Shown here in pieces: positions 7,046-13,489 of a stretch of 18,735 bases of DNA. Source of the stretch: Methanocorpusculum sp. Lineage in GTDB: Archaea > Halobacteriota > Methanomicrobia > Methanomicrobiales > Methanocorpusculaceae. The position numbers were made by a program, and so were the translations under genes. Location of the stretch: assembly GCA_029987025.1 (NCBI GenBank), contig DALTWQ010000019.1, positions 1 to 18,735 of the forward strand, given 5' to 3'. The notes below the pieces were generated by a model. That model was not told the origin of the DNA and made no database searches. It worked only from the letters and a program-made list of their open reading frames with translations. Positions within the stretch are counted from its first letter, which is position 1, and the number at the start of each line of letters is the position of its first letter.

Positions 7046-8095
7046 ATGGAAATTCAGGAAATTAACGCATTACTGGAAAAGCTGTCAAACGCAACAGGAA
7101 CATCTGCACATGAAACCGGTGTTGCTGCCATTATCAGGAAAGAGATTGAAGGCTATGTTGATGAGATTAAGACCGACAAGATGGGAAATCTCATTGCGAT
7201 TAAGAAAGGCGACGACTTCAAAATCATGCTTGCCGCCCATATGGATGAAATCGGCCTTATGGTGCAGTACATCGATGAGAAAGGATTCCTTCACTTTGTA
7301 GGTATTGGAGGTTGGTACAACCCGACACTTGTTTCCCAGAGAGTTGTTCTCCACGGAGAAAAAGGAGATGTTGCAGGCGTTCTTGGTATGAAGCCGCCGC
7401 ACGTCATGTCTGCTGACGACCGCAAAAAACCGATTGAAATGAAGGACATGTTCATCGACATCGGTGCTCATTCAGCAGAAGAAGCAGAAGCTATGGGTAT
7501 TTCCGTCGGTACAACTGCCACCATCGACAGAAACTACATGCCGTTAAATGGAACTATTGTTACCGGCAAAGCGCTTGACAACAGAGCCGGATGCGCAATG
7601 CTTATTGGTGCATTAAAAGAGATGGAAACAAAGCATACCATCTATGCCGTCTTCACCGTCCAGGAAGAAATCGGTCTCCGCGGCGCAAAGACAAGTTCCT
7701 ACACCTTAAATCCGGACATTGCCATTGCAACTGATGTCACCATCCCGGGGGATTCTCCGGGAATTCAGCGCAGTGAAGCACCTGTATTCTTAGGTGAAGG
7801 TGTTGTTGCCTGCTTTGTTTCTGCAAGCGGTAGAGGACATATGGCTGACCCGAGAATTCTTGCATGGCTTAAGAAGGTTGCAAAGAAGAACAGCATCAAG
7901 CTGCAGGTCGAAGTAGGGGACGGAGGAAACACTGATGCTTCTGCTATCCAGTATGAGAGAGGAGGAATTCCGTCCATCCCGTTATCAGTTCCGGCACGCT
8001 ACATCCACTCTCCGGTTGAAGTAATCGACCTGCAGGACTTACAGGGAGCAATTGCTCTTCTTTCAGCTGCGGTTAAGACAAAACCGGAATTATAA
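7046..8095 (+). CDS. M42-family metallo-aminopeptidase (TET/deblocking type)
   Basis: Cytosolic di-metal aminopeptidase of 349 residues. Members form large tetrahedral (TET) assemblies that trim peptides left by the proteasome; some were misannotated as endoglucanases. Metal and catalytic residues are visible: H65 in AAHMDEIGLM, D178 in GKALDNRAG, the E207/E208 pair in VQEEIGLRGAK, D230 in IATDVTIPGD, and H321 in RYIHSPVEVID. GDGGNTDASAIQ (291-302) and GGIPSIPLSVPARY (306-319) complete the C-terminal catalytic part. It starts 1 nt after the aminotransferase stop, which suggests coupling of peptide breakdown with amino acid interconversion, although the substrate link is inference. A run of seven T follows the stop immediately. 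Confidence 0.93.
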   Translation: MEIQEINALLEKLSNATGTSAHETGVAAIIRKEIEGYVDEIKTDKMGNLIAIKKGDDFKIMLAAHMDEIGLMVQYIDEKGFLHFVGIGGWYNPTLVSQRVVLHGEKGDVAGVLGMKPPHVMSADDRKKPIEMKDMFIDIGAHSAEEAEAMGISVGTTATIDRNYMPLNGTIVTGKALDNRAGCAMLIGALKEMETKHTIYAVFTVQEEIGLRGAKTSSYTLNPDIAIATDVTIPGDSPGIQRSEAPVFLGEGVVACFVSASGRGHMADPRILAWLKKVAKKNSIKLQVEVGDGGNTDASAIQYERGGIPSIPLSVPARYIHSPVEVIDLQDLQGAIALLSAAVKTKPEL

Positions 8096-8102
8096 TTTTT
8101 TT
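8096..8102 (+). terminator. T-tract ending the hxlB-aminotransferase-M42 operon
   Basis: Seven consecutive T directly after the M42 stop codon, typical of archaeal termination. It faces the leftward terminator 12 nt further on, as expected between convergent genes. Confidence 0.45.
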
Positions 8103-8112
8103 AAATCTGCTG

Positions 8113-8139
8113 ATAAAAAAGACGGGTCAGAGTGACCCG
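8113..8139 (-). terminator. Hairpin plus T-run terminator of the DUF1917 gene
   Basis: On the minus strand a perfect 7 bp stem (CGGGTCA/TGACCCG, 8123-8139) with a 3 nt loop is followed within 2 nt by TTTTTT. This has the form of an intrinsic terminator, for the leftward gene ending at 8158. Confidence 0.6.
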
Positions 8140-8157
8140 CTGAATATGAATTATTTT

Positions 8158-8844
8158 TTAGACCGAGTAGTACGTAACCCGTTTTCCTTTCTCGCGGTAC
8201 TCACCGGCGTAGGTATCTACATTGCGCTTGTAGCCGATACGGTCAGTAAATCCGAGTGTTTTGAGAACCTCACGGACACGCATGACATCTGCTTCGTCGT
8301 CCCAGTTCTTTGTAAAGACATAGATTACCTTGCGGTCGTCGCGTGAATCAGAATTGTCATGTGAGGTGCTCACCTTTGCACCTATACCAAGTTCACCTGC
8401 GGCAGTTGCATTACGGATTTTTATCCATGCATCATCAGCTTCAGCCGGAGATAAGAAGAGCAGCCATTTTCCTGCTTCTTCCCTGCTGCACGCATCTGAC
8501 TCTGCGTCCGGCCCTTTCTGCTGAATCCAGAACATGTGGCTGGTCCGTGTTGGAACAATACCTTCCCCTGACCGGTAGAACTGCAGGATATCGTCTGCAT
8601 CGCCGAACATAAGAAGAGGCTCAGCAAGTTCCGGATAGAGGTCGGAGAACTCTTCGATGAGTGATTTCAGCTCCGGAAGAATACTTTCTCTCTCAATTTC
8701 TGTGTAGAGCTCTCTTCCTGATTCGGAGATTTTCTGCCCGGCAAAGATGGTAAACATGCCAAACGCTAGGTCGGTCAGTTCTTCTGCGGTGATACCCTCA
8801 TCAGCATCATTTCCATCTTCAATCATAATTTCATATTTCGACAT
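8158..8844 (-). CDS. DUF1917 (BLES03-like) domain protein with extra N-terminal domain
   Basis: Protein of 228 residues. The C-terminal half (about 103-228) resembles the DUF1917/BLES03 family (PF08939), which databases label putative phosphothreonine lyase-like; no reaction is proven for archaeal members to my knowledge. Family features are AGKWLLFLSPAEADDAWIKI (124-143), GELGIGAKVST (150-160), KVIYVFTKNWDDEADVMRV (172-190) and a closing YKRNVDTYAGEYREKG. Residues 1-100 form an acidic, mostly helical domain with no family I recognise. A TATA box (TATAAAG read on the plus strand at 8850-8856) lies only 6 nt before the ATG at 8844 but 27 nt before the in-frame ATG at 8826. A leaderless transcript starting at residue 7 (222 residues) is therefore more likely. 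It follows L40e by 104 nt that include a T-rich tract and this promoter, so it is probably a separate unit. Confidence 0.7.
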   Translation of the reverse strand: MSKYEIMIEDGNDADEGITAEELTDLAFGMFTIFAGQKISESGRELYTEIERESILPELKSLIEEFSDLYPELAEPLLMFGDADDILQFYRSGEGIVPTRTSHMFWIQQKGPDAESDACSREEAGKWLLFLSPAEADDAWIKIRNATAAGELGIGAKVSTSHDNSDSRDDRKVIYVFTKNWDDEADVMRVREVLKTLGFTDRIGYKRNVDTYAGEYREKGKRVTYYSV

Positions 8845-8849
8845 GTCGC

Positions 8850-8856
8850 TATAAAG
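8850..8856 (-). promoter_or_regulatory. TATA box of the DUF1917 gene
   Basis: CTTTATA on the minus strand, centred about 27 nt before the ATG at 8826. The distance suggests a leaderless message and decides against the ATG at 8844. Confidence 0.4.
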
Positions 8857-8929
8857 AGGTTTCTATTCATCGCTAATGGAGTAAGATAAGTATGAAATGG
8901 AATCAGACGGATAAAACAGTAATAGAGTA

Positions 8930-8948
8930 CTTTGAAAAAAAGAAAAGA
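8930..8948 (-). terminator. T-rich terminator after L40e
   Basis: Directly after the L40e stop the minus strand reads AATCTTTTCTTTTTTTC, a strong T-rich tract with no hairpin. It marks the likely end of the translation and transcription gene cluster. Confidence 0.5.
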
Positions 8949-9095
8949 TTAGACGGTCTTTCTTTCTTTGTTCTTCGGGCGGAGATCGGTTGATCCGCAC
9001 TTGCGGCAGGTCGTTGCACGGATTGCATTACGTGCATTGCATTTCATACATACCTTTACATTAAGGGTTCTTGCTTCTGCTTCTGGAAATCTCAT
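8949..9095 (-). CDS. rpl40e: Large-subunit ribosomal protein eL40 (L40e)
   Basis: Zinc-ribbon ribosomal protein of the 50S subunit, 48 residues, which is the normal archaeal length. I read it directly: it starts MRFPEAEARTLNVKVCMKCN and ends KNKERKTV. The four zinc ligands are C16, C19, C30 and C33. The basic tail contacts rRNA. An AGGTAA sits about 8 nt before the ATG, and an AT-rich AAATATAA (plus coordinates 9125-9132), about 33 nt upstream, could be its own TATA box. It lies 50 nt downstream of the XTP/dITP pyrophosphatase gene and may be read both from the operon and from this internal promoter. Confidence 0.93.
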   Translation of the reverse strand: MRFPEAEARTLNVKVCMKCNARNAIRATTCRKCGSTDLRPKNKERKTV

Positions 9096-9145
9096 GATAT
9101 ATTACCTGATATTTTTCGTGCTAATTATATTTGCGTTTCAATATA

Positions 9146-9694
9146 TTAACCATTACGCTGATTAACATACCATTCTTTAAAGGAAATGAGGGCATGGGCG
9201 CGGTGCGACATGGTGTTTTTCTCTGCAATACTCATCTCTGCAAGTGTTTTATCTCCGGCAGAAAAGATTGGATCATAGCCGAATCCTTCATTTCCGCGCG
9301 GTGATTGCGTAATATCTCCGTAAACTCTGCCTGAAAACGTGTATATTCCGGTTTTGTCGGCATATGCAATTACTGTTTCAAAATATGCGCGGCGGTTTTT
9401 TTCTCCTGAAAGAAGCGCGAGAATGCCGGCATTTCCGATAGTATCCTGCACATATGCGGCATACGGGCCCGGAAATCCGTTCACTGCCTCGATAAAAAGA
9501 CCGGTGTCATCAACAATCAGCGGACGCTTTAACACAGCGTATGCCTGTTCTGCTTTTGCATGCGCAACCTCTTCAAGAGATTCAGCCTGCGGCTCAGTCA
9601 TCTCAACAGATACTGAAGTAACCTCTTCAATGCCTGAAAAGAATGCAGCAACTTCTGCAGCTTTACCTTTGTTTCCGGTAACAACAGTAATCAT
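9146..9694 (-). CDS. rdgB: XTP/dITP pyrophosphatase (RdgB/HAM1 family)
   Basis: House-cleaning nucleotide pyrophosphatase that hydrolyses XTP, ITP and dITP to monophosphates, keeping deaminated purines out of nucleic acids. Its 182 residues match the usual archaeal length. Motifs are VVTGNKGKAAEV at the N-terminus, IVDDTGLFIEAVNGFPGPYA in the middle, GNEGFGYDPIF near 134-144 and MSIAEKNTMSHRAHAL in the last quarter, covering the substrate and Mg-binding residues. The start overlaps the Kae1-Bud32 stop in an ATGA, so translation is coupled. This pairing with Kae1-Bud32 recurs in archaeal genomes, as far as I recall. Confidence 0.92.
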   Translation of the reverse strand: MITVVTGNKGKAAEVAAFFSGIEEVTSVSVEMTEPQAESLEEVAHAKAEQAYAVLKRPLIVDDTGLFIEAVNGFPGPYAAYVQDTIGNAGILALLSGEKNRRAYFETVIAYADKTGIYTFSGRVYGDITQSPRGNEGFGYDPIFSAGDKTLAEMSIAEKNTMSHRAHALISFKEWYVNQRNG

Positions 9695-11268
9695 AGATAC
9701 CTTCCGCGCAGTTCAATCTCGTGTTCGCGTTCGAGGACATCGGCTGCCTCTGAAAATTCAGCAGAGTAGCCCTCTACAAATGCTTTGCGCAGTTCTTCGG
9801 GATGCTCAGTGGTACTCTCAAGCGTCTGGAACAGTACATGCAGATCAACGCCGCGCGGCTCTATTTCAGTCGTCATCTGCGCAAGACCGAAATCGATGAG
9901 ATAAACATACGGAGCACGCCAGATCATGTTTGATGTGGTGAGGTCTCCGTGCACAAGTCCTGCCTTGTGCAGTCTGCCGACGGTTTTTCCTGCGGCTTTC
10001 GCATACTCAGGCGTGATAACATACTTCAGCACATCGCCTTCGATTTTTTCCATGGTAAGCGACGCAGCAGAAACGTCGCGGATGAGCGGTGTCGGAACAC
10101 CCGCTCTGCGGGCCGCTGCAATACAGCGCGCCTCGGCACGGGTACGTTCAGCAATCAGCAGAGAATCAAGCGCCTGCTCACGGTATCCTTTGGATAAACG
10201 TGTCTTTACCGCATCTGTGCCGGTTAAATCAACCGCAGCTTCTGCACCGCGCTCTGCGGTCTCAGACTGGCCCGGTGCGAACAGTTCACCTGCATCATCG
10301 CACCAGGTTACTGCAACCTGGTCTGAGCGGTAATGCGGGTTTACTACAGACTCTGCAACAGAGATGACAGAACCCGCCTCGAGCATGATTTTTCCGGTAT
10401 AGGCAATCATTGCCCCGTTGTCGCCCATATACATCCGCGGAGGCGCCATGAACTTTGCGCCGCGTTCTTCGCACATAACAGCGAGCATATCCTGAAGACG
10501 CTGATTTGCGCCGACACCGCCGACAAGGACGACCTCATCTTTTCCGGTGTGGGCAAGAGCACGTTCAGTGACCTCAACACACATTGCAAATGCTGTCTCC
10601 TGGAACGAGTGACAGACATCTTCCATACTGCATCCGCGGGATGACGCTTCCTTTGCGGCGCTCATAAGGCCGGAGAAAGCTAAGTCCATTCCTTTTACCG
10701 TGTAGGGCAGAGGAATGTACTTTCCTTCCTTTGCAAGTTTTTCAATCAGAGGGCCTCCCGGATGCGGAAGATTATGACTGCGGGCAAATTTATCCAGTGC
10801 GTTTCCAAGTCCGATATCCAGCGTCTCACCGAAAATCCGGTACTTGCCATTCAGAAATCCAAGTACTTGGGTGTTTGCGCCTGATGCATAGAGCACAATG
10901 GGGTCTTTGAACTTCGTGTACCAGCGTCCGATTTCCACATGTGCAACACAGTGGTTTACACCGATTAATGGAACGTTCAGTTTCAGAGCAAGCGTACGCG
11001 CAGCAGTTGCTGCTGTTCTAAGCGACGGGCCAAGACCCGGCCCTATCGAAAATGCGACTGCATCAACAGGTCCGTTTGCTTCAGAAAGAGCTTTTGAGAC
11101 AACCTCGGCGGCAACAGCTGCATGATGCTGTGCTGCTTCGCGCGGATGAATACCTCCGGCAGGGGGTGTATACGGTGCAGAATGAAGACATACCAGGTCT
11201 TCGTCAAAAACAGCGGCACTGAAGTTCCATGCTGTCCCTTCAATGCCGAGAACCCTCTTTTCGGGCAT
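9691..11268 (-). CDS. kae1-bud32: Kae1-Bud32 fusion, tRNA t6A synthesis (KEOPS)
   Basis: Bifunctional KEOPS subunit that makes N6-threonylcarbamoyladenosine at position 37 of ANN-decoding tRNAs. Residues 1-325 are the Kae1 transferase: the start MPEKRVLGIEGTAWNFSAAV is typical. H106 and H110 of NHCVAHVEI bind the metal, with GDNG at 282-285. Residues about 337-525 are the Bud32 atypical kinase/ATPase: ERTRAEARCIAAARRAGVPT (374-393), GLVHGDLTTSN (437-447) with catalytic D442 and N447, and IDFGLA (458-463). It ends with RGRYL, the usual C-terminal tail. I choose the ATG at 11268 because the frame remains open upstream through S27ae, adding about 47 residues that are not part of Kae1. It begins 13 nt after S27ae. 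The fused form is common in Euryarchaeota. Confidence 0.95.
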   Translation of the reverse strand: MPEKRVLGIEGTAWNFSAAVFDEDLVCLHSAPYTPPAGGIHPREAAQHHAAVAAEVVSKALSEANGPVDAVAFSIGPGLGPSLRTAATAARTLALKLNVPLIGVNHCVAHVEIGRWYTKFKDPIVLYASGANTQVLGFLNGKYRIFGETLDIGLGNALDKFARSHNLPHPGGPLIEKLAKEGKYIPLPYTVKGMDLAFSGLMSAAKEASSRGCSMEDVCHSFQETAFAMCVEVTERALAHTGKDEVVLVGGVGANQRLQDMLAVMCEERGAKFMAPPRMYMGDNGAMIAYTGKIMLEAGSVISVAESVVNPHYRSDQVAVTWCDDAGELFAPGQSETAERGAEAAVDLTGTDAVKTRLSKGYREQALDSLLIAERTRAEARCIAAARRAGVPTPLIRDVSAASLTMEKIEGDVLKYVITPEYAKAAGKTVGRLHKAGLVHGDLTTSNMIWRAPYVYLIDFGLAQMTTEIEPRGVDLHVLFQTLESTTEHPEELRKAFVEGYSAEFSEAADVLEREHEIELRGRYL

Positions 11269-11281
11269 AGTTGTTGTATAT

Positions 11282-11467
11282 TTATTGCTTGAACTCAGTG
11301 TATCCGCACTTACCGCATGCGAATCTGTCTTTGTGTTCTGCGAGGAATACTCCTGCTCCGCAGTTCGGGCAGGTCTTGTGGGTTGCGGTTGCTTTTCCTT
11401 CCTTGTCAACAGTATAGAGTGCGCTCCGCTTCGGTGCTTCCTTTTTTGCCTGTTTCTTTGCTGCCAT
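11282..11467 (-). CDS. rps27ae: Small-subunit ribosomal protein eS31 (S27ae)
   Basis: Zinc-ribbon protein of the 30S subunit, 61 residues, without the ubiquitin fusion found in eukaryotes. It starts MAAKKQAKKEAPKRSALYTV, with a lysine-rich rRNA-binding N-terminus. Zinc ligands are C33, C36, C51 and C54 (CPNC and CGKC). I take the ATG at 11467, which leaves a 4 nt gap after S24e; a longer frame back to 11509 would overlap S24e and adds a non-homologous stretch. S24e, S27ae and Kae1 in this order is a widespread archaeal arrangement. Confidence 0.94.
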   Translation of the reverse strand: MAAKKQAKKEAPKRSALYTVDKEGKATATHKTCPNCGAGVFLAEHKDRFACGKCGYTEFKQ

Positions 11468-11471
11468 GCTT

Positions 11472-11765
11472 TTACTCCTCTGCTGCTGCCTTCGGCTGTC
11501 CGCGTGCAACTAAGTATTCGTTCTCGGTTGCTTTCAGGGCGTCTGCAGAGTCATAGATTCTTGCAATGCCGGAAATGGCTCTCTGTCCGAAGCGTCCGCC
11601 AAGCGGGGAGAGAACAACGTTCTCGACAGGTGCGTTCTGAAGTGCTGCAATCTTTGCGATTAAGTCCATACGGGACGGTGTTGCACCGTCATAAGCGGCG
11701 GTGAATGCAAGCTCGCTGCGGTTGAGGAGCTCGTTTCTGGTATTAGAGGTGATTTTAATCTCCAT
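11472..11765 (-). CDS. rps24e: Small-subunit ribosomal protein eS24 (S24e)
   Basis: 30S protein of 97 residues. It starts MEIKITSNTRNELLNRSEL and has the family pattern ATPSRMDLIAKIAAL and RFGQRAISGIARIYDS, with an Ala/Glu tail. A GGGAT lies about 7 nt before the ATG. A TATA-like TTAAATA (plus coordinates 11795-11801), about 33 nt upstream in the 44 nt gap behind the dephospho-CoA kinase gene, may be an internal promoter for S24e, S27ae and Kae1-Bud32. Confidence 0.93.
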   Translation of the reverse strand: MEIKITSNTRNELLNRSELAFTAAYDGATPSRMDLIAKIAALQNAPVENVVLSPLGGRFGQRAISGIARIYDSADALKATENEYLVARGQPKAAAEE

Positions 11766-11794
11766 CGATATCCCTTAATTATTGGCTCGCTCTC

Positions 11795-11801
11795 TATTTA
11801 A
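11795..11801 (-). promoter_or_regulatory. Possible internal TATA box before rps24e
   Basis: TTAAATA on the minus strand within the only gap of over 40 nt inside this part of the cluster. The spacing to the S24e ATG would leave a leader of about 6 nt. The match to a TATA consensus is moderate. Confidence 0.3.
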
Positions 11802-11809
11802 TACCCACG

Positions 11810-12295
11810 TTAGATTGCGGTAAAATGAGACAGTAAATCTTCTGCAAGAGTTCTTAGAGATGCGTTTACTTCGCAAAGAACTGCACCTTCGTCAGGTTGA
11901 CCGTAGAGAATCAGCCATCCGTCCGGAAGGATACGGATTAACGGAAGTACTGCTAAATCTTCTTCGCCGGAGACAAAAACAACTGCAGGATGTTTTTTGA
12001 ATGCATCTTCTAAAACAGAAACAAGTTCATCAGTTATTGTTCCTGCCGGATTTTTCACTTGAAAGAGATTTTGGTATGATGGATTGAAAACAATTTGTTT
12101 TTCACGCTTGGTAACGCCGTCTATAACAGCGATGTCGGGAAGAAATCCTGCATCAACAGCATTTTTTGTAACAACATCTCCTACGGTACAGATATTTCGT
12201 CCTGCAAGTTCGGGAGTTAATAAAGAAAAATCAGAAAAAAGTCTGCCGAACGGGCGCTTAAAGAGACCGCGGCAGTTTTCCGGAAGACAAAGCAT
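11810..12295 (-). CDS. GTP-dependent dephospho-CoA kinase (DUF359 family)
   Basis: Catalyses the last step of archaeal coenzyme A synthesis, phosphorylating dephospho-CoA with GTP; this function was shown for the Thermococcus DUF359 protein and is unrelated to bacterial CoaE. The protein has 161 residues, slightly shorter than many homologues. Family features are LPENCRGLFKRPFG (4-17), GRNICTVGDVVTKN (32-45), PDIAVIDGVTKRE (53-65), FVSGEEDLAVLPLI (107-120) and the glycine-turn stretch LYGQPDEGAV. The acidic D40 and the E111/E112/D113 cluster are the likely catalytic or nucleotide-contact residues. It starts immediately after the Spt4 stop (0 nt), as is typical for the archaeal Rpo7-Spt4-kinase-S24e string. 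Confidence 0.9.
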   Translation of the reverse strand: MLCLPENCRGLFKRPFGRLFSDFSLLTPELAGRNICTVGDVVTKNAVDAGFLPDIAVIDGVTKREKQIVFNPSYQNLFQVKNPAGTITDELVSVLEDAFKKHPAVVFVSGEEDLAVLPLIRILPDGWLILYGQPDEGAVLCEVNASLRTLAEDLLSHFTAI

Positions 12296-12514
12296 TCAGC
12301 GGACCTTAAGTGCGTAGCGTCCGTTATATTCAATGTTCATCTTTTTGGCAACGTCAGAGTGGCGGGAATCGATGATTACCAGGTAGCCGAACCATTCTGT
12401 GGTGAGAGCGTTTCCTTGACATTCAGGGCATACTGTCTTGTCTGCCTCGACTACCTTGTGGCAGTTTCTGCATGCCTGCAGAAGTTTTTTCTGGGATGCG
12501 CGTTTTGCTGCCAT
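12296..12514 (-). CDS. spt4: Transcription elongation factor Spt4 (RpoE2)
   Basis: Small zinc protein that binds Spt5/NusG and clamps RNA polymerase for processive elongation. It has 72 residues. Zinc ligands are C15, C18, C29 and C32 (CRNC and CPEC), followed by TTEWFGYLVIIDSRHSDVAK, the conserved core that contacts Spt5. Its ATG directly follows the Rpo7 stop with no gap, and its own stop abuts the dephospho-CoA kinase gene. The N-terminal 14 residues are basic and probably disordered. Confidence 0.94.
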   Translation of the reverse strand: MAAKRASQKKLLQACRNCHKVVEADKTVCPECQGNALTTEWFGYLVIIDSRHSDVAKKMNIEYNGRYALKVR

Positions 12515-13093
12515 TTACTTTTTCTCCTTCTTCTTTCCGGACTCTTCTTTTTCCTTCTCGTCCTTAAGCCAGTCTAAGGTTCCAAGACCGGGCTGACGCA
12601 TGGTAAGACCAATCTTTGATTCACGCGGATCGCGTTCGTTTAAGGAAAGGGCAACAACACGCGCGCGGACAGTGTCTCCGACTCCTACGTGGCGGCCTGA
12701 TTCTTTGCAGACAAGACGTGAGTTCTTCTCATCGTAATCGATGTACTCATCGGAAATCTGACTCATATGGAGCATTGCATCAATCGGGCCTAATGAAACG
12801 AATGCACCGAAACTGGTTGTTTCGACAACGACCCCTTCAACAACTTCCTGCAGACCGAGGCGGAGAACGACAGCTTCAAAGTCGACATCATAATAAACGC
12901 CGCCGTCACTGTAGACAATTTCACCTTCACCGACGCGGTTGACGCCGGTAACAGCGATAAAAATACCCATCTCCTTGTCGATGCTGCCTTCAAACTGTTC
13001 CTGCAGTTCGTCCAGAATAACGGTGTTTAAGTCGTCTCCCATTTTCTCAGGGGGAACTCTGACTTTATCATTTAATTTCAGTTTGTAATACAT
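12515..13093 (-). CDS. rpo7: DNA-directed RNA polymerase subunit Rpo7 (RpoE1)
   Basis: Stalk subunit of archaeal RNA polymerase, partner of Rpo4; it helps open complex formation and binds nascent RNA. It has 192 residues: an N-terminal RNP-like tip domain (about 1-80, starting MYYKLKLNDKVRVPPEKMG) and an S1/OB domain (about 82-165) with GVVVETTSFGAFVSLGPIDA and MLHMSQIS. The last 20 residues are a Lys/Glu-rich tail, longer than in minimal homologues. It begins 9 nt after the PIN gene and ends flush with spt4. Confidence 0.95.
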   Translation of the reverse strand: MYYKLKLNDKVRVPPEKMGDDLNTVILDELQEQFEGSIDKEMGIFIAVTGVNRVGEGEIVYSDGGVYYDVDFEAVVLRLGLQEVVEGVVVETTSFGAFVSLGPIDAMLHMSQISDEYIDYDEKNSRLVCKESGRHVGVGDTVRARVVALSLNERDPRESKIGLTMRQPGLGTLDWLKDEKEKEESGKKKEKK

Positions 13094-13102
13094 ACTATCA
13101 GT

Positions 13103-13489
13103 CTATTTTCCAATCAGCTCTAACCTGCTTCGTGAACGCAGAACGACAACAGGTATCCTCTTATCTAAGAGTTTTTTCCGCAGTGCTTTATCATTTGTAA
13201 CTACAACAGCATTAAACTCTTCTGCTCGTTTGACAACTTTATCATCTACCGGAATCTCCTCGTCAAGTTCCGGAATAAGCGTGCAGCGGGCCGCTACGGT
13301 CAATCCGAAGCGTGCAGCGGCGGGATTTCTTCCGCTCCCGTTGGTTAAGCCGCGCAGTTCTCCTACTACTTCAGCCGGTACGAGCGCATCGTATGCTCCG
13401 AGAAGTTCGGTAAGACCTCCGAAGAGATCTGTGCCGAACTCGAGCGGCATCATCAGAGCATTCGTATCCAGAATTACATTTACTCGCAG
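13103..13489 (-). CDS. PIN-domain (Fcf1/VapC9-like) nuclease, probable CTG start
   Basis: Small PIN-fold ribonuclease-like protein conserved in archaeal genomes between eIF2 gamma and Rpo7; relatives include the Fcf1/Utp24 rRNA-processing nucleases, but the archaeal substrate is not settled. The first ATG in frame is 13453, but translating upstream gives RVNVILDTNALMMP, the classical PIN opening with its first catalytic Asp. No ATG, GTG or TTG lies between the upstream TGA and 13453. The best start is the CTG at 13489, preceded by GGGA at 5 nt spacing, overlapping the eIF2 gamma end by 10 nt and giving 128 residues. On that numbering the likely acidic quartet is D8, E44, D82 or D83, and D100 (VTND). 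An ATT start at 13474 is also conceivable. If 13453 were used, the protein would lack D8 and probably be inactive. Confidence 0.8.
   Translation of the reverse strand: MRVNVILDTNALMMPLEFGTDLFGGLTELLGAYDALVPAEVVGELRGLTNGSGRNPAAARFGLTVAARCTLIPELDEEIPVDDKVVKRAEEFNAVVVTNDKALRKKLLDKRIPVVVLRSRSRLELIGK

Noticed and set aside
8123..8139. Operator site for the M42 operon
   Set aside because: The hairpin lies between convergent genes and is followed by a T-run on the minus strand; a terminator explains it better.
11269..11409. 47-residue N-terminal extension of Kae1-Bud32
   Set aside because: The frame is open only because it runs antiphase through S27ae; Kae1 proteins begin at the MPEKRVLGIEG position and the gap to S27ae is natural.
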